Shown: piece by piece, positions 12,594 to 26,500 of the stretch | How the letters are laid out: each line of letters begins with the position of its first letter | Numbering within the stretch: position 1 is the stretch's first letter | From: Branchiostoma floridae | Taxonomy: Eukaryota > Chordata > Leptocardii > Amphioxiformes > Branchiostomatidae | Assembly: GCF_000003815.2 (NCBI RefSeq) | Contig: NC_049997.1 | Coordinates: 12,284,822 to 12,348,821, forward strand | DNA length: 64,000 nt | Direction: 5' to 3' | Notes under the pieces: generated by a model | What the model saw: the letters and a program-made list of their open reading frames with translations, nothing else | Databases searched by the model: none | Told to the model about the DNA's origin: nothing | Program-made: the position numbers and the translations under genes

Positions 12594-13370
12594 TTTCACC
12601 CTATTAGACACTGTAGACACTATTCACATTACAGATTTATAGACTCAAGGAGTGTTGTTATAAGGTCCTTGATATACTTTTGTACAATTTTGTTCTCTCC
12701 TCACAGCGACGACCAACCTTGTTGACAGTATGGGTGACGTCTAGCGGCTGTCATAAAAAGTGCACCCATTTTCTTGGAAACACGGTCCGCACTTGCAAGA
12801 GAGTACGGCTGGACTGTATACTAGTATCAAGGAGTATTAAGTATGGCCAAGGACTATGGCACACCATGTAACGATATAAGGTATACGTTATGTTTATAAG
12901 GGTAAATGACCCATTTCAGCTCCTCCCCAAGCAGAAGTTGGTGGGGGAAGATGGTGGGGGTTATGATATATTCTAATAAGCATTTCCAGACATGTTGTGA
13001 AGGTAATCCAAGATTTTCACTTTTCAACATTGTATAAAGATACGTGAAAACTGCATGTTTATATAAAGAATGTTTTCCCTCTCTATATATAATGCATCAG
13101 AAATATAAATTGGGTCAAAGTGAGGTGGTTTAATTCTCAAGCTGATTCACACTAGCACAACCTTGTACATAGAGTTTTGTATCATACACAGCCATCTAAT
13201 TTCTTAAGCTGTGACATAACAGCACAAGTGCATAGAGTTTGAATACAATATGCAGCCATCTACATTTGCAATATTCTTGTATACTGTACTCGTGTCAAGT
13301 TTTCTTCAAACACCAGGCCCAGAGTTGACCCTGTGATCCATATGTCGACTACCCTTCAAGAAGAGATTTC
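12594..13370. other. Intergenic, nothing recognised
   Basis: AT-rich non-coding sequence downstream of the PAH 3' end. No feature was recognised apart from simple low-complexity tracts. Confidence 0.5.
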
Positions 13371-13588
13371 ACGCTAGTTCACCTTTATCCGTGGGGTGAC
13401 CTTTATCAGTTGTCTTTAAAAACAGCACATTAAGGAGTATTAAGTCTGCGGACTGTGGTTTCAAATTTGCAATATTTTCAAAATATTTCGATTTGAAACC
13501 ACCGTCCATCGGCTTTATATCCCTAAATACGTTTTTTCTTAAAAACAACGAATATAGGTTACCCTCGGATAAAGGTGAACCAGCGTTA
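13371..13588. mobile_element. CTAGTTCACC MITE, copy B
   Basis: The ends are ACGCTAGTTCACCTTTATCC and the reverse complement of a near-identical sequence (GGATAAAGGTGAACCAGCGT). The internal palindrome is TTTCAAAT...ATTTGAAACCACCGTCC. The same family as copies A and C. It lies about 1 kb downstream of the PAH stop codon. Confidence 0.88.
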
Positions 13589-14463
13589 ACCTAAACTTTC
13601 CCTAAATGGTGCATGTTTTTACTGCCAATTTTGTTCAAGAATTCAGTTGTCAAAAACAGGCATCAATCAGAAGAGGTTAGATACTGGGAACACTGGCAAG
13701 GTACTTCTTTTCATTTGAGTAATAATAATCTTATTTTCCAATTCACCCAAGTAACATTATTCTTTTATAAGTTGGTCAAACCTTCTTAATACCATCATAT
13801 ACATGTACCTATGTTAACAATGTTATTTTTGCTATATCCTGGCAAAATACATGTAGTAATATGGCTTCTGATAATACTTTTTGTATTTCTCCAAGTCAAA
13901 TACAGCTACTAGGCTAGTAGTATGTCGAACTCAAATAAACTGCAGCTCTCAATCAATACAGTTCCTTTGAAACTTGAGTCCCTCCTCCTACACCCAGCCC
14001 TGATTCAACACCATTAAAACTGAATTTTCAGGAAAATAACAGGTTTAGTTCTACTCTCATCAAAATACTCTATTTTACCACAAAATACTGTTTCTATACA
14101 TTGTCACATAGATTAAGATTAGATACATATACCTAAAATACTGATGAATGTATCTTCTGGAAAGTTCAACTCAAGGCACAGTGGATAAAATTGCTTCAAT
14201 GATCTTAGAACACTATAAGCAGAGATTGTTGTCTTATGTATAAGATAAGGATAACATCTTGGTATAAGAGACTGAAAAGATCAACACCACAACAGTCTTC
14301 AGTAAGTCCCACACCATTACACTTTCTTCTCCCCTAAACAACAAATGTAGTGGTCCAACTCCACAATGTCCCCCATCTGAACAAAGGTTACACCATTCAT
14401 TTACAGGGGGTATGGTATAAATCTTCTACTCCCACTCACGACACTGTCCCTGTATTGTATATA
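13589..14463. other. PAH 3' flank
   Basis: AT-rich sequence beyond the nearest polyadenylation signal of the PAH gene. Some may be 3' UTR if a more distal signal is used. No other gene recognised. Confidence 0.5.
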
Positions 14464-14469
14464 TTTATT
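14464..14469 (-). terminator. Polyadenylation signal candidate for PAH
   Basis: TTTATT on the plus strand, which is AATAAA on the coding strand, lies about 75 bases after the PAH stop codon. It is the first canonical signal after the stop and gives a short 3' UTR. Use is inferred, not shown. Confidence 0.5.
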
Positions 14470-14541
14470 TGAAACATTATGCTCCAGAAATGAGGGAAGC
14501 CCAGCGTTCGTTTCTTGATGTTTTTTTTACATCTTAATGTT

Positions 14542-17500
14542 TTACATCTTGACCTTCTGCAGTGCATCCACCAAGATGTCAAAGTCACCTATTGGGAAGA
14601 AAAGAATAGACAAATACAAATAATCAATTAACTAGTATATCATGGTGTAAAACTGTATGAAATGTACACTGCAATGTATTCTTGTACTTCAGCTACATTG
14701 TATGTTGGTTCTTTAGAAAGGAAACAAGAAATCTTTTTAAAAAAGCTGTGCCTTGCCGCGTATTTTATGTTATTTTGGTAAGTTAGACTAGATTCTACGC
14801 TTAAAAATCCCGAGTTCCACATGTCGCCCCCCTCCCCCTCATTATCATAATTTATGTCAGATGAATTATTGGCACATTAAACAGGTTTTGTAAAACTTTT
14901 TGACCCACAATGAATATGCATTATTTTTTATTACAAACTAAGTTCCTTCTGATGCAATTTGTGATATATATTTATATAAACATGGTGAGTTAAAGCGTAG
15001 ATTTATTACGCTGGACCACATACAGTAACATGCGTCTAGAAGAGCGTTTTAATACTCGCCTGGAATGTACCATTGTCTAACTAAGCCATGAAACTCGGCA
15101 AGGAAAGAAGGGCCTTTGGAAGGGGCTTTGGAAGGGCTGGGTTAAAAGGTCCGTCCATGGATCCATGGAAGAAAGCTGGCGTAAAGCCTTGCCTGGCGGC
15201 AAGGCAAAAAATCTAATAATTTGTATTTAAAAGCCTTCACATGTAACACTAGTTCACCTTTATTCGCCAGGTAACCTTTATCCGTTGTATTTAACACCAG
15301 GGTATTTCTGGATTTCAAGTCGACTGACGGTGCTCAAACTGCATTATATTGAAAGAAAGCAATTTGAAACCACCGTCCATCTACGTGATATCCCTAAATA
15401 TCCTGTTATTAGGTACAATGGATATAGGTTACCCTGCAAATTTTATTTAGGTGAACTAGCGTTAACTATGATGATGTTTCTTTGACACTGAAGTGTTACT
15501 GCCCCTCTTTGCCTTTTCTTAGTCTTTTGCTGTCCAAGAAAGAAATGCTAGATTGAGCAGCCCTAAAGAATTCACAAGTATCTTAAGACATGTGTCTTGA
15601 TTAGAAACCTTTTCCTTGGTTGTTAAATTCATTCTGAGTAACATGGTATGTTCTTGGAGGTCTTAAACCTTCATTGATGCATAATTGTCACTGATCCTAA
15701 CATCTAGAATCTTCACCATAGTGACCACCTGTCTATTGTGACCATTTTATCTAACTGGTCACTATAGACAGGTTTGACTGTATATATTTTCAGTGTCCCA
15801 CCTTTGATGTTGGCGGCCAGGTTGACGATGTGGTCCTTGTTGTCGAGGATCTCCACAGACTGGGTGTAAGGGTTGTAGTGCACCGAGAAGGGTCGCGGGA
15901 TGGAGTGGGACCAGGTGCTGTGGGAAGTGTAGACAGGTCAGAAGTGCCACCTAGCAAATTAGTATGGAACTGCAAGCAGTGGCTGACAGTACATACCAGG
16001 TTCTTATATAATACTGTTAAGTACAGCTTATAGTGAAGTTCTATTGTTCTGTGTACCATTAATGCTCATAATTCTACTGGGTCCCATAAGACAACAATGT
16101 TAAGACAACAATGTTAAAAAGAATGTCTTAAAATGTTCAAACAAACAAATAAACAAACAAACACCTGACTGTCCAATAAACTAGGAATGAAAAGGGAAAC
16201 AAATAATCCTACCGGACTTTCTCCTTGGCGTCCTGAAAGCTGTCTGCGACGAAGTAGATGGGCTGGTACTCTGTGATTGGGTACTTTGTCACCGAGATCT
16301 TCTCCGGCTCGAAGGGTCGAATATCTGGCTTGTCAGTCAGGCAGTACTGTTGGAACAGAAATGGAGGGTGCTCAGATTTGTTAAAGCCAACTTTCACTTA
16401 AGGGCAATCACAACGACCAAAATTGGATTTGTCCAACCCTTGGTTTTATAATTGGAATATGGTCCAAGATATTTGAGTATCATTTCAAAGACAACAAAAG
16501 AAACAAAAAAATTGTTCTTCATCTAGAAAAGTTATTGAGTGATCTGTCAAATCTTTGGACACTCAACAGTAGCATCCTCTACTGGAAAGGCGTAAGCTTA
16601 GTGACCACCTCTACATAAGGGCCACCTTTTGGTGGTTGAACCTTAAGTCAGATAAATCTTTTCATTGACCCATACAATGCTGTCTATTGCACCCGTTTTG
16701 CCCCCTCATTCACTTTGTGAAAGTTCATTTATACTATTAGGAAACCTAAAAACTTGCAATGGCTACTGGGTCTTTTGCTGGATTGTTAGAGCATTTCTGC
16801 ATGGGAGACAATTTTTCATGGGGGACATTTCTGCAAGTCTCATGTTTTGATGATCCAGCAAAGGAAGAAAACAAAACACAGAAAAAAGCACCCTGATCCC
16901 AGGTTCCTATCAGTTGACCTGAGCTGACCCAATCATCCCCTTGATCCAAGCTTCCTAGGACATGAAACAAATTCCATTTCACATTCATCAAGGCTAACAT
17001 GACATGCCTGTGTACATGCCAGGCTAACAGTCCATACATACCTGTGGATACATGCCTAGCATGCCTGTGGAAACATGCCTGTGCAATTCCTAGAATTTTT
17101 GCAGACTGAACCTAATCTATACCATTTCGCTTGCCCCTGAGGCGTCGCCAAAAAATGATGCTTCCCACCTGCAGCTCTCCGAACGATGACAGCAGTCCCG
17201 CGCCGTACGCCTTCACCTCCCCGTCCTGACGGCACAGCCCGAACTCCACAGTGAACCAGTACAGCGTCGCCAGCTTCATCACAAAATCATCCGGCGCGCC
17301 GAGAGACGCCAACCCGATCTCCTGCAACAAGCCACGGATTTTGTTTGTATTGCATAACCAGTAAACTGCCTTTAGAAATAATATATCTCAGTTTTGTCCA
17401 GCCAGTAAAATGGTGAAAGAGTCCAAACTGATGGGTTTGATCCACTCACACAGGGAATAACCCTCATAACTCTTATTCATAAATGTGGTGCCGGTTCTTT

Positions 17501-20500
17501 AACGTGCTTGAGGTGTGGCTTTCCCCATTTGCTTTCCTGCCAATCTGAGAGGGTGTCCTTTCCCAAAGCTAGTTATTTTCACCTCATTTTCACCTGGATG
17601 GAGTACCTTGCAAGAGTGCACAACATCTGGACCTACTTAGCCTCCATTGCAGTCTTTGAACGAGGCTGGTTTTTATTTGGGGTTGGGGGTGTGGGGGGCA
17701 TTGTTTAGCGATTTTCAATGTTAAGGTTGTCTTATGTCAGGAAAGGAAGTTTGCAGAGGAAGGGATTTTGCAGAGGAAGGCAGTTTGCTGTGGAAAGTAG
17801 TCTTGCCCTGTTTCCAAATGAAAAACAACCCTGTTTGAAGACTGCATGGGGGCTGGGACCTACTAGGGATTCAAACCCAGAGTCTGGGTTAACAGGCCCT
17901 AACATTGTGTTTACCTGTGAGAACTGGGCAAAGCTTGGGTCAGCGAACAGAGGCGCGTGTCCGAGTAGCTCGTGACAGACGTCCGGCTCGGGCGTGTACA
18001 GAGGCTTGGAGTGGTGGCGGATGTACTGGGTGGAGTGGAACACGCGGAACGCCAGTCCTGCCAGGAAGTCACGCGAGGACAGGAGACCGGCCACGGGCCG
18101 CAGGGTGAAACCTGTGCAATCTGTGGGGATGGAGATACCAAACATTAGATATTTGTAAAGACAGATATGGCCACACCTATTTAATTTGTTAATTCACGGA
18201 TTTTTTAAAGCAAAAATATTGCAAGCTGACATCATAAATGCAATGGGCAGGGAGGAAAACTTGAATATGACCATTTCCACTCAATAAACCTGAGTGCACC
18301 AAGGAATACATCTGGTCTTCTGGCTTTGTTTTCATGATCTTGTTCCAGTTAAGTATTTTTTCTTCGTTTTTAAAAAAAATCTTTGAACTAACATATCAAA
18401 TGGGTGTGATCTAATTATTCTATATGTATTCTCTGGAAGGGGTTGCTAAAAACTGGATGGACATCACTATTGGACTAAAAGACCAGATTTTGTACATTTA
18501 GTGTGTAAGGTTTTAAAATTAAAACTGACCTTTGAGAAAGTTGGAGACATCTTCCAGCTGTGGGATGTTGTCCTCTCTGTTGAGGAAAGACATTTTTCTG
18601 TCAGTGATCTACATGTGCATGTATTTGATATTGCATTTTCTTTCTGTTAATCTAGTGTGCATACTATCAACACTTAATGATAGACAACTACAGTTGTCAT
18701 TCCTATCATTTAGCTTATTCTGACTGTTTCCAAGGTACATGTATGATAATGACAATGATTGGCCAATTCTTCACCTATCGGGCAGCTCTGTTCTGTAGTG
18801 AACATTAATTTAATGAGTCCTAACCAATCAGGTAGCAGTAACTGGCTGATGGTGAAGTGTGATTGGCTGGCTCCTATCCAATCAGGTTGCCTGAACTCCA
18901 GACCTACCTGAATCCACAGTTCTCCATCAGTAGAGGGAAGACATAGTTGTGTTCACGGCAGGCGTGAGTTGGGTACAGCTTCCTCAACTCGGTGAAAATT
19001 TGCCGCCTGAAAAAAGAAAAAAAAAAAAACTTTAAAAGAAGTTCACTGATGAAATCATACAATCTAAAAGTCATTTAATTTATGGCAAAGAGATTTAAAC
19101 TTAATGTTTAGTATGTAGGAACTCTAAGGTGTCTAAGGTATCTCACCATGTGTTGATCTCTTGTTCAGTGTACTCCACTCTTGGAATGGGTTGGCCACTG
19201 TACAATAGACAAAAAGTACATAATGTTTGAAAACAAAGTTGACATAAGTTTGTGTCAACCAAATATCACACAAAATCCCACAGTCACAAAGCCATGAAAT
19301 CACTACAAGTCCAGTCAACAAGTCCAGTCATTTGAGAACGTAACTGTAACAATTCCCCTTGTGCTGAGTGTAGCATGCGCAATCTGTGAAAAGTCTTTGG
19401 ACCTCAGTGTATGACTTGATTAGGAATCAACCCTGAAAACTACTGGAAGCAAGCACTTTACCAACATTGCACTATTTGGATAAAAAGAAGGAATGATTCA
19501 TCTGACTCACTGTTTGTAGTTGAAAGCGATGTCTGCGAACTCCTTTCGGCGAGCTCTGTAGACGGCATCGGTGAAACCCTGAGAGAAAAACAGCAAAGGA
19601 GTAAAACTTCACTTTCTTCAAATCAAAATCAGATAAATTGTTACAGTCTTGTGTTGCAAAAAATCTTACAACTGATCATAGAAATATTTCAAATCTTGCT
19701 TTGGAATACATTTTATCTTGAATGCTAGTATTTTCTCTTGGGCATTGCAATTTTCTGTATTAGATATAGAGCATGAATGGGTCTTCACGCTTACTTTCAT
19801 CATAGCTATAGTTTAAACTCTATTGCTAGTCAAAGGTCATTGAACAATTACTAAAAACTAATGTCTGTGACACTATAAAAAATATGACCCTTATACAGCT
19901 AGTGCAATATATAACAGCTACTTTCTTGATTTTAGTCAGACAGCTACTTTCTTGATTTTAGTCAGACACTCAGCTCTTTAATATCAATCAGACACTCAGC
20001 TCTTTAATATTGATGAATAGTGATTGGTCAGATAAGACTAATGTACTTACAGGATGGTCAGAATCCAACTCTGATCCGTAACTCAGAATCTGGTTGGCGA
20101 ATCTGTCCAGATCCGAAATCTTTCGCGGGAACCAGGGAACTGGAACAACACAGCACACGGAACTCAATACACATGTACAAAAAAATAAACGAAAGGACTA
20201 GGTTAGAAATATTTGATTCCCCAAATAATGCTCCGTGTTTAAGGACCAAGTGTTTCAGGCAGACAGGAGACAGACTATTCTGCAGAGGAGAAAACCAGTA
20301 TAGAGTTAGGCCCCGTTCATGATGCAAAAAATCAAACGGTTCTATCGGTTAGGCCTGGAAATCCGACAGCAAACGACAGGAAACGGTTTGCATTTTGCGT
20401 TCACGATGCAAACTTGCAAACCGTTTCAGTTCCTTGAAAAGGCATGGTAATGCGACCTCTGACCCCTGAGGTTGTTGTGATCTTGCCCAAACTTGTACTT

Positions 20501-23500
20501 ATGTGTCAGATTATTGGTCTTTCATCGAAATTGAACCAATATCTTATTGAATTCGAAGCTGGGTCCTGTTATGACCTTGGAAATGCCTCTGAAAATATTG
20601 TGGTCCCGATATATCCCATTTCCATGCCATTTCTATGACATTTCCACTGGATCTCCTGACACATTCCCTTGCCATATCAGGACTGTTGGCTCCCCAGTCG
20701 ACAAGGAGGCGGCCCGATAATAGAAACGAATTTTACGATTGAAAACGCGGCCGAAACACCCGAATGACAGGTTAAAAATTGTACTTTTCCCCCTTGGCGC
20801 CACCAAATATGAACGCACATGCCCGGATGTAAAACGGATCGCGCCGCTTTTGCGTTCATGATGCAAATTCGCAATTCCGGATAAGGAAGAAACCGTTTCA
20901 ATACTATGTCGCGAGGAGGTTCCGAAAAAAACGTTTCCTATCGCTTCAGATCCATTTCAGAGCGTTCATGATGACAAAACTTATCCGTTTCAGGTGGCCT
21001 AACCGATAGAACCGTTTCATTTTTTGCATCATGAACGGGGCCTTAGTATAGGATGGATAGTAGGTTACAAGGTTTGTGTCCCGATACGTAATTCAGTCTC
21101 ATGCCTTTCGACCCTTACAGTATTACACCAATCACCAAAGTCAACATCACTTTGGCTTACGTACATGTACCCGCGTCGGCGTGATCTGTACTCCCGAAGA
21201 TCACGTTATCCCAACAGCAACAAATCAGATCACACAAAACAACAAAAACACAGTCAGACATTACGTTACAAAATTATGACAACATTGTTAAACATGATCT
21301 AATGAAGGATGGTCTATATTGTATATTCATGTGAACTGGAGAAGTGAAGCAATTCAGAACTAGAATATAACCAGACAAGGATTTTTGTTGTCATGGAATC
21401 TCCTCTGTGTTGGTAGTACAAAGCTAAACTATCTTCCAACACAAAAGTACACGTATATCAATATTTCAAAGACCACTGTTGCCTTCTTCAGGACCAATAC
21501 TGATGGCCAATCAATTTAGAATATAAACTCGAGAGAGTTACGGACACCTGATCTTATTAACAAGTGATCTTCTGGATACGTGTCGTCAGGAATTGGTCAA
21601 TCATTCCAGGAAGCTTATAACGACCACCATCTTTGTTCAGTGATGGCTGGAGCGCTTATAGCTCTTACAAAGTAAATTGAAGAAGATTTAGTCTATACTT
21701 CTGGATAATTATCAAATTTTGATTAGACGTTTCGAACGGTGTCCACCGTGAATTGAAAATGAAGTTGTACAAATTTAGCGGAACAAGGAATAATTCTTAT
21801 GTTTTTAATAAACAAAACAGGTAACGGCTATGGTGTTCTAAAATAAACAACACAGGTAATTCATTGTATCCTGGATGACTAATCTTCACAATCTTACAAA
21901 AGTAGTGCACCTGTATGAAGGCCACAAGGATTTTTTATGTTATTTACCTGAGTCTTCCGTGGTGGTGTCCCTGCTGTGCACCTGTACGGAGGCCGCGCTT
22001 GACCTCAGTGCTTCCAGCGCCGGTTTTACGCCGGCCGCGTTGGGGTCGAACCTCACGAAGAACTCGTATTGGTCGCGGTTCCTCTTGGAGGGGCGTGACT
22101 CGATGTGGGTCAGGTTGATCTTGTGGGACTGATGATGCAAGAAACAAATTCAATACAGAAAAGCAGGGCAGAGATTGAGATCTGGAAGGATTGCAGATTT
22201 TGAAAGTAGCGATCTGCATTGTAGTCTGTCCTTATTTTGTGCATGTATAGATATTTGCTCAAAAGATGGTCAGGACTTTAGAACTTTGATTCATGTCACT
22301 TATATTACTTCTTGATAAATGGATCTAATGAATAGATACTAAATGCGAGACCTGAGGCCCTTGAAACATTCTTACCATCCTGAGTCTCTGTCAACATGAT
22401 CCTTCTGGATTGCAATTTCTACTGTAACACAGTTACACAATGTCATATTGTTCCATCAGCTAACCTCTGTTACCATTTATGCACCAGGTTAGTACATCCA
22501 CCACTTTAAAAAGTCATGTTTGACCAGAACTGCACTACTTCACAGTGCAGCTAGGTGTCTCTGTTGCAGTGTGAAGAATGCAGTCCCAGATGTGACTGAG
22601 TTTGTATCCCCCCTCATCACAGCTCATAGATGATGTAGTAAACATACCTCAAACAGCCTGAGTGCCTTGGCCAAGGCTCCAACTTCCTCATTCACTGAGA
22701 AAATCACCTCCATAGTCCCCGCCATGTCTTCTCCTTCCTTCAGGTAGGAACCAGTTTTCTGCCCCTGGGTAAGGCAAGAAAAGGGATTAGACAACTAGGG
22801 GTTACTGGTTTGATTCCTGTTCATTCACATACACTTCACTACCCGGTTTAGCGTTCATCGCAGGGTTGCAGCCAGCCTGAAATCATTTTCTGTCCCTTGA
22901 TTTTGAATGGAAATCCAATCGAGCGCCAAAGGCGTTCCTAGGAAGCCTGTGTGAAAATCAACTCGCCCCGAACGGTTCGGACCGGTCCGAGGGCAGTCCG
23001 AGCGGTCCGCCTACGTCAAAGCCGTCCGGCCCGCGAGGCTGCCAGTCCGAGCGCCGGGCGGTGAACCGTCATTAAGTGGTTCAGCACGTTCGGCAGTTCA
23101 GGACCGCCGGACGCTTCGGGCGCCGTAAAACACTTAGAAAAAATTGCCGCCGCCCTGCCAAATTTTGTCTAAGTCCCTAAATTGTATGAAGCCGTGCGAC
23201 AGCGCCCCCTTCCGTACACTAGGCGCAGCGGCCAGAAGAGCAGTAGAGTCCGTAGGTGAGACTATTAGACATTGTTAGAGGCATGTTTTACGTCCATTAT
23301 TACGGGGCAACAGCCAGAGCGGACGAACACTAACAGTAATAGCGTTGCACTATCGCCAGAACAATACAAAATGTACTATGAAAATTTAAAAAATTGAGAT
23401 TTTTCTACCTTCAAATCTACAACTTTTCTTCTATATTATATTTTGGCCGCGACTAATGAATGGGTGACGTGTTTTCTTGTACATATATGTCACCACGCAC

Positions 23501-26500
23501 GGCTGTCTGAAGTGAAGAGTAGAGTATAATACAATACTCAATAGAGTAGCAAAAACCAACTGATGGGTCTTCTAGTAAAGTTTACATACACTTATAAAAT
23601 GCTGTTCATTTTCCAATTTCCAGCTTACAGTGTTGAGTCACCCTTTGAAGAATCTGCTCCGCTACTCAGTGCAGTTTTTCTGCATGTGCGAACGTTGCTC
23701 AGAAAGCCCGGCTGTCCAGTGTGCGAGATGATTTTGGAAAACACGGCGATCCCAGTTCCAGGCTGCACCCGCTGAAATAAACAGCGGGTTGATTGACATC
23801 CCGCCTGTGAGGCGCACGTGAGCGGCGCTCTGGTGGTCTTCCCACCACACATTGGCCGTTGCCATGGCGCCATGCTGGCGGCAGCCGTTTGATGTGTACA
23901 GTGTGGGACAATCTATTTACTGGCTAGCCAATCGCTACGATTTGTACGAAATGAGCCGGAGACGTCGATTTTCACTGCAAATAATGAGCCACATGATTGG
24001 TTGTAAGAAACTGAAACTGAAATCCTATGCCCCACTATCAAGTTTCTTGGAAATTCATCTGAATATGACGAGCCAAAACACGTTGTTCAACCACGTGATT
24101 AAGACAATGCCAAAATTTTCGCAGTTACATATTGCCACATTTTGTGACATAATTTACGTTGTGGGCCCTGTCCGAGTTTTATGGACGGGAAAATACGTCT
24201 GGGAGAACTGCGACAAATGCCTGTTTGTCTAATGAAGTCGGCAGGCTTGCTTGCCGACTTGCATGTCGGCTTGCTCTCTCCTTGCAGGAAAATGTTAGTC
24301 TCTACCAGTACCAGACTCCGGGTCGCTGGAAAACCGTAGAAATAGAATGAATAGAAGAGTAAGCCGGCCAGGGAACAGTACGCGACCTGCACAGTTTGGA
24401 TTGTCCATCACGCCCATGCAGCGTTGAGTACGCGGATCACACCTACATGTTTATCCTCTCGACCATTATTAAAGGGTAATCTGCCACGAAGTACCAGTCT
24501 TTGTATCGTATCTCGTACACTACCAAATGCCGTGCATGCAGCATATAAAATCTTTATTGACACGACAAAAGTAAAGCGACTTTCGTAACGTCTATAACTA
24601 AACAGACATGTGAATATCTATAGGTATGAACAAGTCATTGTTACGAAGTCTGTTCTCATGAAGAATGAATATGTTTTAGTCCTGTTTGTCTCTTTATTTT
24701 TCTCTAGCGATAAATGAGAAAAAAGTCTTAAACACGTAACAGCAGATACCGCTTGGATAGTCGCAGTGGCATGGCGAATAAGAATTCAGCACGCCGTATT
24801 TCGTTTCTAAATCACACGAACGCTATATTGTCCGTTCTGCTGTCGTGTTTGATTTACTAACTACATTGCCCACGCCAATAAAATCGTTGTCTTCCAAGCG
24901 CAGTGTAATAAAGTACTATAAGAAGAATAAACGACAATGCTATTGTAGGTCACCCTGGCACCTGAGGTCTTCACCACACGACTCGGGATTGATCATGCTC
25001 GCACGGCGTTAAAACGGGCGGGGAAAAGTTTAACAGACCACCATTGTTTTCTGTAGAACTAAATATAATCTTTCTACCCTATGATTAAATAATTGTCTCT
25101 GGCGCTTTACAAATAAGACGACATTGAGTTGCGCTACGTTTCGATTGACTGTCATTGTACCAAGCGACGATTCTGTCCAAATGTGCAATAATACGGGAGA
25201 TAATGTTGAAAATGTATTTAGCATCTTTATTGCCTTTCATGGCGTCCGGCATTATCTCGCCTTGTGGACAATACCTAACATGATTTGTGAAGTGCAATAT
25301 TTTGAATGTTTCTCACTTACCAAAATTTCCACCATCGTTTGGAGTCAAAGCGCATGCTTTGGCCGGAAAGGAACTTGTGAGCAGTACCTGGTTGGATCAC
25401 CTGTTGGACGACATGTAGCAGCGAGACTTCAATCGACTCTCTGAAAACGTGTTGAGTTTGACCAGTGATATTCCCCTTGACATTATATCAAGAAAGTGGG
25501 ACTAAAAACAAGTACAGTGCTGTGTCACGCTGGAGTACGGTATCCAAAACAGGACACGGGGAACGGTTAGCCGAACATCTAACGCCACCATTTTATATGC
25601 ATATTGTTGTTAAAAGCGTTAGAACTACTTTATCATTTTGACCTGTACTTAGCTTTAAGAGCATAAACGTACAATAAAAATTCGAAAATATATTACTCGT
25701 TAGTCGAAGCGACGACTGGATCAAGAAACGCCGTGGATGGCTGCATCCAGCACGTTACACTTACAGAAGGAGAGACTATGCACTACCCGTGCGTCGCAAA
25801 TTGATAGGGGTTGGGGATGGTGACGCACAATCTAGGGGTCAGTGTCATGTTCCCCTGAGAAATTTGGACGCTTCATCCTTCGTAATATGAAAGGTTAGAC
25901 TTAGTCTGAACTGCCCTGGATCGGGCCAGGGACAGGCGGATCTCAGGACACGCAACAGTGCCTCCCGAACCGTTCTGAACGTTCAGACCGGCTATCACGA
26001 TTATTGTCAGCAGGGTGTCAAGCTTGAAAGACTCCCCTGTCTGCCCCTGGGGATAACATGAGCATTGCGCGTGCGTCGCGGTCATTTCAAATTGAAAACT
26101 CATCAGCAAACCGTTTCCTGATGTCCTGTGTTATTTTTCCGCTTTTTAGTCTTATACTAAGGCTAAATGTACAGACTATCATGGATAAGTTGGAAGAGGT
26201 GTCGCGTGAGGGGTTTGTACGTTGTCGTTTCGGGTCAGGATGCATCAAACTGCCATGGAGAGATGGAAAAGGACTAGCAACACAAACAATTTGTGTGGAA
26301 TTATGTTCTGGTGCTGTTCCAACCGACTGCCGAAACTTCCGTGGAATACGAACGGACTGGAATGCAAACATCCCTTCTTGTTCAAGACTGAACTGGTAAG
26401 AAACTGTTTTACATCGTTTAGCTGTGTTACCAAGTGTGTTAGATGTGAAATTATCAACAGCACAGTCAAAATCCTGGCTAACTGAAGGCATGTATTTTTT